DNA of 9,632 nucleotides from SKW197 sp049970095 (lineage in GTDB: Archaea > Thermoplasmatota > Thermoplasmata > Lutacidiplasmatales > SKW197), in the NCBI GenBank assembly GCA_049970095.1, contig JBMFNP010000060.1, positions 1 through 9,632 of the forward strand. The letters are read 5' to 3'. Position 1 is the first letter of the stretch, and each line of letters starts with the position of its first letter. Position numbers and translations under genes: made by a program. The notes under the pieces were generated by a model, which saw nothing but the letters and a program-made list of their open reading frames with translations, was not told where the DNA came from and ran no database searches. This document shows, piece by piece, positions 6,056-9,632 of the stretch.

Positions 6056-6120
6056 GCCGGGCTTGAACCGGCGACTTCCAGATCTTCAGTCTGGCACTCT
6101 CCCAGCTGAGTTACCGCGGC
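6048..6120 (-). tRNA. tRNA-Phe (GAA)
   Basis: A complete 73-base cloverleaf reads on the minus strand. The acceptor stem GCCGCGG/CCGCGGC is fully paired, with discriminator A. The D stem is ACTC/GAGT with GGG in the loop. The anticodon stem CCAGA/TCTGG encloses CTGAAGA, giving anticodon GAA. The variable loop is AAGTC, and the T stem GCCGG/CCGGC encloses TTCAAGC. U8, A14, G18-G19, U33 and T54-T55-C56 equivalents are all present. There is no intron and no encoded CCA, so the CCA is added after transcription. The core CCGCGG of the acceptor stem is itself a palindrome, so both stem strands read alike. The sequence just past the 3' end repeats D-arm bases (see the repeat entry). Confidence 0.97.
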
Positions 6121-6144
6121 TTTATTTCTGGAAAATAGAGGGAA

Positions 6145-6155
6145 TACATTAATTT
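6145..6155 (-). promoter_or_regulatory. Possible TATA box of tRNA-Phe
   Basis: AAATTAATGTA on the minus strand ends 25 bases before the tRNA 5' end, the expected position for an archaeal tRNA promoter with a leader of a few bases. The whole 6121-6225 interval is AT-rich, so the call is tentative. Confidence 0.35.
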
Positions 6156-6192
6156 TTCTGTGTTAAAAATAGACAGGTTCCAACAACCAAAA

Positions 6193-6202
6193 TATTGATA
6201 TA
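6193..6202 (+). promoter_or_regulatory. TATA box of the M6 metalloprotease gene
   Basis: TATTGATATA ends 24 bases before ATG 6226, and no SD-like purine run lies between (the bases before the ATG are TTATTTATCAAT). A leaderless transcript is predicted. Confidence 0.5.
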
Positions 6203-6225
6203 CACTTTATCCATTATTTATCAAT

Positions 6226-9200
6226 ATGCACAGGAAACTTATCCAAAAATTTGAGACCGCACTCTTGCTGTTATTCCTGCTTGTTTCCGCGTTTCCCGTG
6301 TTCTCTGCCAGTAACTCCATAGGAACTTTAGCCACCCAGATCCCATGGGAAGGAGTTTTTGACTTCATTCCTCCAAACCCAGAGCCAATAATTCTCACAC
6401 AGCCAGACGGAAGTAGTTTTGAGGCTTATTTGACTGGTGCAGAGATTGGTGGAATGCTGGAGTATAACGGATACACAATCATCAAGGACAGTGATGGATA
6501 CTGGAAGTATGGTGAGAACACACGGAATGGACTCGCACCCAAAGGCATTGTAGGAAAATCTGAACCACCAGCAGAAAAGGGTGCAGGAAGAACACAAACT
6601 ATCTGGCTTTCTGATGGAACGGATAAAAGGAAGCAGTTGTTTGACTATATGTACGCACACAATCGTGCTCTCGGTCAGAAAAAATATCTGGCTCTTCTTA
6701 TGGATTTTAATGATACCCAGTTTCAGCACAATATTTCCTACTTTCAGGAGATGCTTTCTGGCGTAGGCACATTTCCATCAGGCTCTTTGAGAGAGTTTTA
6801 TCTGGAAAATTCATACGGTGCGTTTGAGCCACTCATTGATGTCTATGGTGTTTTTCACTCAAATCATTCAATGAGTTATTACTCCTGGGATTCTGGAAGA
6901 TATGTAGAGGCTATGCTTGCAGAAATTCTACCACAGGTTGACCCCATTGTCAATTTTGCCCAATATGATAATGACGGAGATGGATATGTGGACATGGTTA
7001 TTGTGATACATGCAGGTCCTGATGCAGCAGCCACTGGAAATACATCAGGGAACATATGGTCACATGCATCCTGGGCAAATCTAAGGACAGACGATGGGGT
7101 ATATCTTGGTGCATGCAACACTGGCCCTGATGTAGGCGCATCTATAGGAGTTTATGCACATGAAATGGGACACTCAATAGGAGAGGAGGATTTTTACGAT
7201 ATTACATACAAATCAATGGGAACTGGTGACTGGGAATTGATGGCTGGGGGGTGCTGGTTTGGAAATCCTGCTGGCTCAAACCCAATGCATTTTAATCCAT
7301 ATTCTAAAATCCATCAGGGGTGGTTAACACCCGCATACATAAATCAGAACCAGAAAATCACATTGAGACCTAGGGAACTCACAAAGGACATTGTGCAGAT
7401 AAATATTTCTGCAACCCAGTGGTTTTATGTGGAGTACATCAGCACAATGTGTAATGCAAAATTTGACAGAGTTGCGCTTGCAAGCGGTGCAATCATATGG
7501 CATCTGGACACCTATGGCTCTCAGACAGATCCATCAAGGTATTTCCTAGATGTTGAGGAATACGATATGCGGGATGGCACCCAGGAACTCCAGCTCAACC
7601 TGAACAGGGGAGAACCCACAGATCTCTGGGTTGACGATACGACAGGATTTAGTGATGCAACAAATCCTAACACATCCGCAAATGCGCCATATACCAAAAG
7701 CGGGATTGTATTTGCAAATTTTTCAAAGCCCGGGGATACAATCTCCTTTGAAATGTTTTTTTCACCCTCAACAGAGATTGCAATTGAAAAGCCAGTTGTT
7801 GAAAATCCCTGTATTTACAACACCACAACTACAATATCTACAAAAGTGTATAACAACGCGCCTTCACCAATCAGCAATGTAAAGGTTTCATTTTATATTA
7901 ACAATCTCACACCAGAAAATCTTATCGGAAACGCTACAATTTCATCAATTCCTGCCTATGGAAATGCCAGTGTTACGATACAATGGGTGTTTTTAGAATG
8001 GGGGGAGAACACAGTGATTGCAATCGCAGACCCGGATAACCTAATCTCAGAGACAACGAAGGTAAATAATCTGGCAAAAAATAATGTGTGGGTGTATGAG
8101 AGAAAAGGACAGATTCTGATAGTAGATGACGATGATGGCTATCAGTTTGAAGAGACATATCAGGGAATTTTGGATTTACTGGGATATTCTTGGAATACTG
8201 TTAAATCCCATGCAAATGCATCGCTAATGCAGGAATATGATGCAGTATTCTGGGAATCTGGTTCACAGGGGAGAATGGAAGGACAGCTCTCCGCTGAAGA
8301 TATAGCCCAACTTAAAATTTATCTCAATTCTGGCGGAAAGGTCTGGTTCTCATCTCCCAGGTTGGCAGGGGCACTCGGGAGTTCTTCTTCATATCAACCG
8401 GGTGTTGACCCGCAGTTTCTCTGCGACTATCTCGGTGCACTTCATGCCCTCACACTTCAGAGTTCTGGTGGTATGGTAAATGGAGTAGATGAACTCATGT
8501 CCGGGCTCTCCTTACATCTCCTACCATGCCCTGGGAGGCAGATGTATGATGTAATAAACGAAGGTGTGAGTGCTTATGGCGATGCCACACCAATTTTCAT
8601 GGATATGGAAACAGGGAAATACATTGGGAGCAAGGTAAATGGTACAGTATATAATTTTAAGAGCGTGTTTACTGGTTTTAACCTCGTTCAGGTGGATAAC
8701 GGTAGCCACTCAGTAATACTTACCGCAAGAATTCTTAACTGGTTTGGAATTTCCACAATATCCATGGATAGAAAAACCTATGGGCTGGAAGATAATCTGA
8801 CGCTTACTGTTAGGGACTGGAAGAGAAATCAGGATCCAAATGTTGAGGAATCTCTCAGCGTATTTATAAACAGCACGAGTGAGCCAAATGGAGAGTGGGT
8901 CCAGCTTATAGAAACAGACAAAAACACAGGTGTTTTCAGAGGGATAATCCATCTCTCTACCACAAACACCGATGGCGCGCTAATGGTAAATTCTGGAGAC
9001 ACAATCTATGCCACATATGTGGATGGGCATGTAAGCAGATGGGCACAAGCACATGTAGAAACCACTGACAAAATCCCTCCCGTCATCAGACATACTCCTT
9101 TAAGTGTTGCCTACAACCATGTGGAAATTATTGTAAACTGTTTTGTCTTTGATAATGCGGGCGTAAACAGGGTTATTTTACACTACAGAATTCACAATGG

Positions 9201-9627
9201 GACATATTCTAATGTGGTTATGGAATTCGTTACTGGCTACGGATATTACACAGCAAAAATTCCTGCAGATGCAGTTACGCTTGGAGGCGTAGATTACTAT
9301 ATTGAAGCTGAGGATATAAATGGAAACACTGCATGCACAGATGAGTACTACATTCAGATTATAGAAGAACCTGTGAGTGAATTAAGCCAGCCATATGCTT
9401 TCATTTCAATTTGTACTGTCTTGCTCCTCGTGATGGGCTTTCATGGTAGAATGAGCAATTTGGGGGTTACCGTAAGGGGGCGTAGCCCCCGTCTACCGAA
9501 TGAGCAATTTGGGAGTGCCGAAGGCACCCCCACTGGGGGTTACCGTAAGGGGCAAAGCCCCCGTCTACCGAATGAGCAATTTGGGGTGCCGAAGGCACCC
9601 ACTGGGGGTTACCGTAAGGGGGCGTAG
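6226..9627 (+). CDS. Secreted, membrane-anchored M6-family metalloprotease with repeat-derived tail
   Basis: This 1133-residue surface protein of the immune inhibitor A-like M6 peptidases carries a signal peptide (hydrophobic 12-27, cleavage near FSA28) and a propeptide-like region to about 125. The catalytic domain (about 150-510) has the calcium-type loop DNDGDGYVD (248-256), zinc motif HEMGHSIGEED (H312, E313, H316; third ligand probably D322) and a Met-turn ELMAGGCW (Met339). A CARDB-like domain follows (about 514-625), then a ThuA/GATase-like domain opening ILIVDDDDGY (about 628-840) without an evident catalytic Cys-His pair, an archaeal surface domain (about 845-940: DNLTLTVRD…ETDKNTGVFRGI), an Ig-like domain (about 955-1047) and a membrane segment (about 1056-1072). 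It probably degrades extracellular protein while held at the cell surface. From residue 1076 on, the tail RMSNLG…RKGA is translated from the tandem repeats at 9449-9632 and ends inside the third copy; the ancestral stop was probably lost. Confidence 0.9.
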   Translation: MHRKLIQKFETALLLLFLLVSAFPVFSASNSIGTLATQIPWEGVFDFIPPNPEPIILTQPDGSSFEAYLTGAEIGGMLEYNGYTIIKDSDGYWKYGENTRNGLAPKGIVGKSEPPAEKGAGRTQTIWLSDGTDKRKQLFDYMYAHNRALGQKKYLALLMDFNDTQFQHNISYFQEMLSGVGTFPSGSLREFYLENSYGAFEPLIDVYGVFHSNHSMSYYSWDSGRYVEAMLAEILPQVDPIVNFAQYDNDGDGYVDMVIVIHAGPDAAATGNTSGNIWSHASWANLRTDDGVYLGACNTGPDVGASIGVYAHEMGHSIGEEDFYDITYKSMGTGDWELMAGGCWFGNPAGSNPMHFNPYSKIHQGWLTPAYINQNQKITLRPRELTKDIVQINISATQWFYVEYISTMCNAKFDRVALASGAIIWHLDTYGSQTDPSRYFLDVEEYDMRDGTQELQLNLNRGEPTDLWVDDTTGFSDATNPNTSANAPYTKSGIVFANFSKPGDTISFEMFFSPSTEIAIEKPVVENPCIYNTTTTISTKVYNNAPSPISNVKVSFYINNLTPENLIGNATISSIPAYGNASVTIQWVFLEWGENTVIAIADPDNLISETTKVNNLAKNNVWVYERKGQILIVDDDDGYQFEETYQGILDLLGYSWNTVKSHANASLMQEYDAVFWESGSQGRMEGQLSAEDIAQLKIYLNSGGKVWFSSPRLAGALGSSSSYQPGVDPQFLCDYLGALHALTLQSSGGMVNGVDELMSGLSLHLLPCPGRQMYDVINEGVSAYGDATPIFMDMETGKYIGSKVNGTVYNFKSVFTGFNLVQVDNGSHSVILTARILNWFGISTISMDRKTYGLEDNLTLTVRDWKRNQDPNVEESLSVFINSTSEPNGEWVQLIETDKNTGVFRGIIHLSTTNTDGALMVNSGDTIYATYVDGHVSRWAQAHVETTDKIPPVIRHTPLSVAYNHVEIIVNCFVFDNAGVNRVILHYRIHNGTYSNVVMEFVTGYGYYTAKIPADAVTLGGVDYYIEAEDINGNTACTDEYYIQIIEEPVSELSQPYAFISICTVLLLVMGFHGRMSNLGVTVRGRSPRLPNEQFGSAEGTPTGGYRKGQSPRLPNEQFGVPKAPTGGYRKGA
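9449..9497 (+). repeat. Tandem GC-rich repeat, copy 1 (49 bases, short form)
   Basis: This copy starts GAATGAGCAATTTGG and ends GTCTACC, the boundaries shared by all copies. It contains one hairpin, GGGGGC-GTA-GCCCCC (9476-9490), and lacks the GTGCC-GAA-GGCAC hairpin of later copies. The missing 23 bases lie between G runs, which fits slippage. GGTAGA just before it (9445-9450) is an inverted match to the closing TCTACC (9492-9497), so 9445-9497 has six-base inverted ends. In the protease frame it reads MSNLGVTVRGRSPRLP. Confidence 0.85.
9498..9569 (+). repeat. Tandem GC-rich repeat, copy 2 (72 bases, full form)
   Basis: This is the full unit with two hairpins: GTGCC-GAA-GGCAC (9515-9527, extendable by flanking GGG/CCC) and GGGGC-AAA-GCCCC (9549-9561). 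The second has one G fewer and a changed loop compared with copies 1 and 3, but its stem is intact. Its length of 24 codons keeps the reading frame, so the next copy begins with the same peptide (PNEQFG). Confidence 0.9.
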
Positions 9628-9632
9628 CCCCC
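9570..9632 (+). repeat. Tandem GC-rich repeat, copy 3 (cut by the window end)
   Basis: This copy repeats GAATGAGCAATTTGGGG, then a seven-pair hairpin GGGTGCC-GAA-GGCACCC (9584-9600), ACTGGGGGTTACCGTAA and GGGGGC-GTA-GCCCCC (9618-9632). In this copy the frame meets TAG at 9625-9627, inside the hairpin loop, ending the protease. The array probably continues past the window, since the copy stops before GTCTACC. Confidence 0.88.

Noticed and set aside
6040..6120. Integration site (attachment-site pair) of a mobile element in tRNA-Phe
   Set aside because: The repeated segment is the 5' D arm and not the 3' end, it is only about nine bases beyond the palindrome, and no integrase gene is in view.
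9449..9632. CRISPR array
   Set aside because: The copies are contiguous units with internal hairpins and no unique spacers, and no cas genes are present.
9461..9632. G-quadruplex-forming region
   Set aside because: G runs exist, but each is matched by a nearby C run that would pair more simply as a hairpin, and no set of four close G runs stands free of such pairing.

Overview
The window looks like euryarchaeal chromosome, most likely from the Thermoplasmata side of the tree. That placement is an inference; no 16S gene is present. The signs are archaeal or archaeal/eukaryal genes (ribosomal protein eS8, SRP19, a GPN-loop GTPase, an AK6/Fap7-type kinase, a zinc-type adenylate kinase, an archaetidylinositol-phosphate-synthase-like enzyme), TATA-type promoters, and a tRNA without encoded CCA. 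Several genes appear to be leaderless. Two others have a Shine-Dalgarno (SD) sequence placed almost at the predicted transcript start.

Layout. 1-1940 (+) is a compact rightward cluster: the end of adk, a 57-codon N-terminal stub of a HAD phosphatase, a small unrecognised protein, an AK6/Fap7-like nucleotide kinase, and a CDP-alcohol phosphatidyltransferase that starts 62 bases inside the kinase gene. 3321-1894 (-) is a tightly packed operon eS8 - SRP19 - GPN GTPase, linking translation, protein targeting and assembly functions. It collides 3'-to-3' with the first cluster, with a 47-base overlap. 3431-4258 (+) is a YycJ/WalJ-like metallo-beta-lactamase-fold hydrolase, divergent from the eS8 operon. 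4655-4248 (-) is a small secreted protein, divergent from an OFA-family MFS transporter at 4793-6031 (+). 6120-6048 (-) is tRNA-Phe(GAA). 6226-9627 (+) is a large secreted, membrane-anchored M6-family metalloprotease with a CARDB-like domain, a ThuA/GATase-like domain and two further beta-sandwich domains.

The most unusual region is the right edge. Immediately after the protease's transmembrane anchor, the reading frame runs into a GC-rich tandem array (about 9449-9632, cut by the window end). Its units of 49, 72 and at least 63 bases contain two small hairpins whose stems persist while loops and lengths vary. The last roughly 60 residues of the protease, including its stop codon, come from this array. 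Other things to check are a partial copy of tRNA-Phe 5' sequence directly after the tRNA 3' end, the truncated HAD gene, and a uniform 21-24 base spacing between TATA boxes and either the start codon or the SD.

I saw no CRISPR array, transposase, defence island or replication origin. The two halves of the window are mostly conserved housekeeping genes (left) and transport or secretion genes (right). I do not see a clear previously undescribed multi-gene system; the repeat array is the best candidate for something new.
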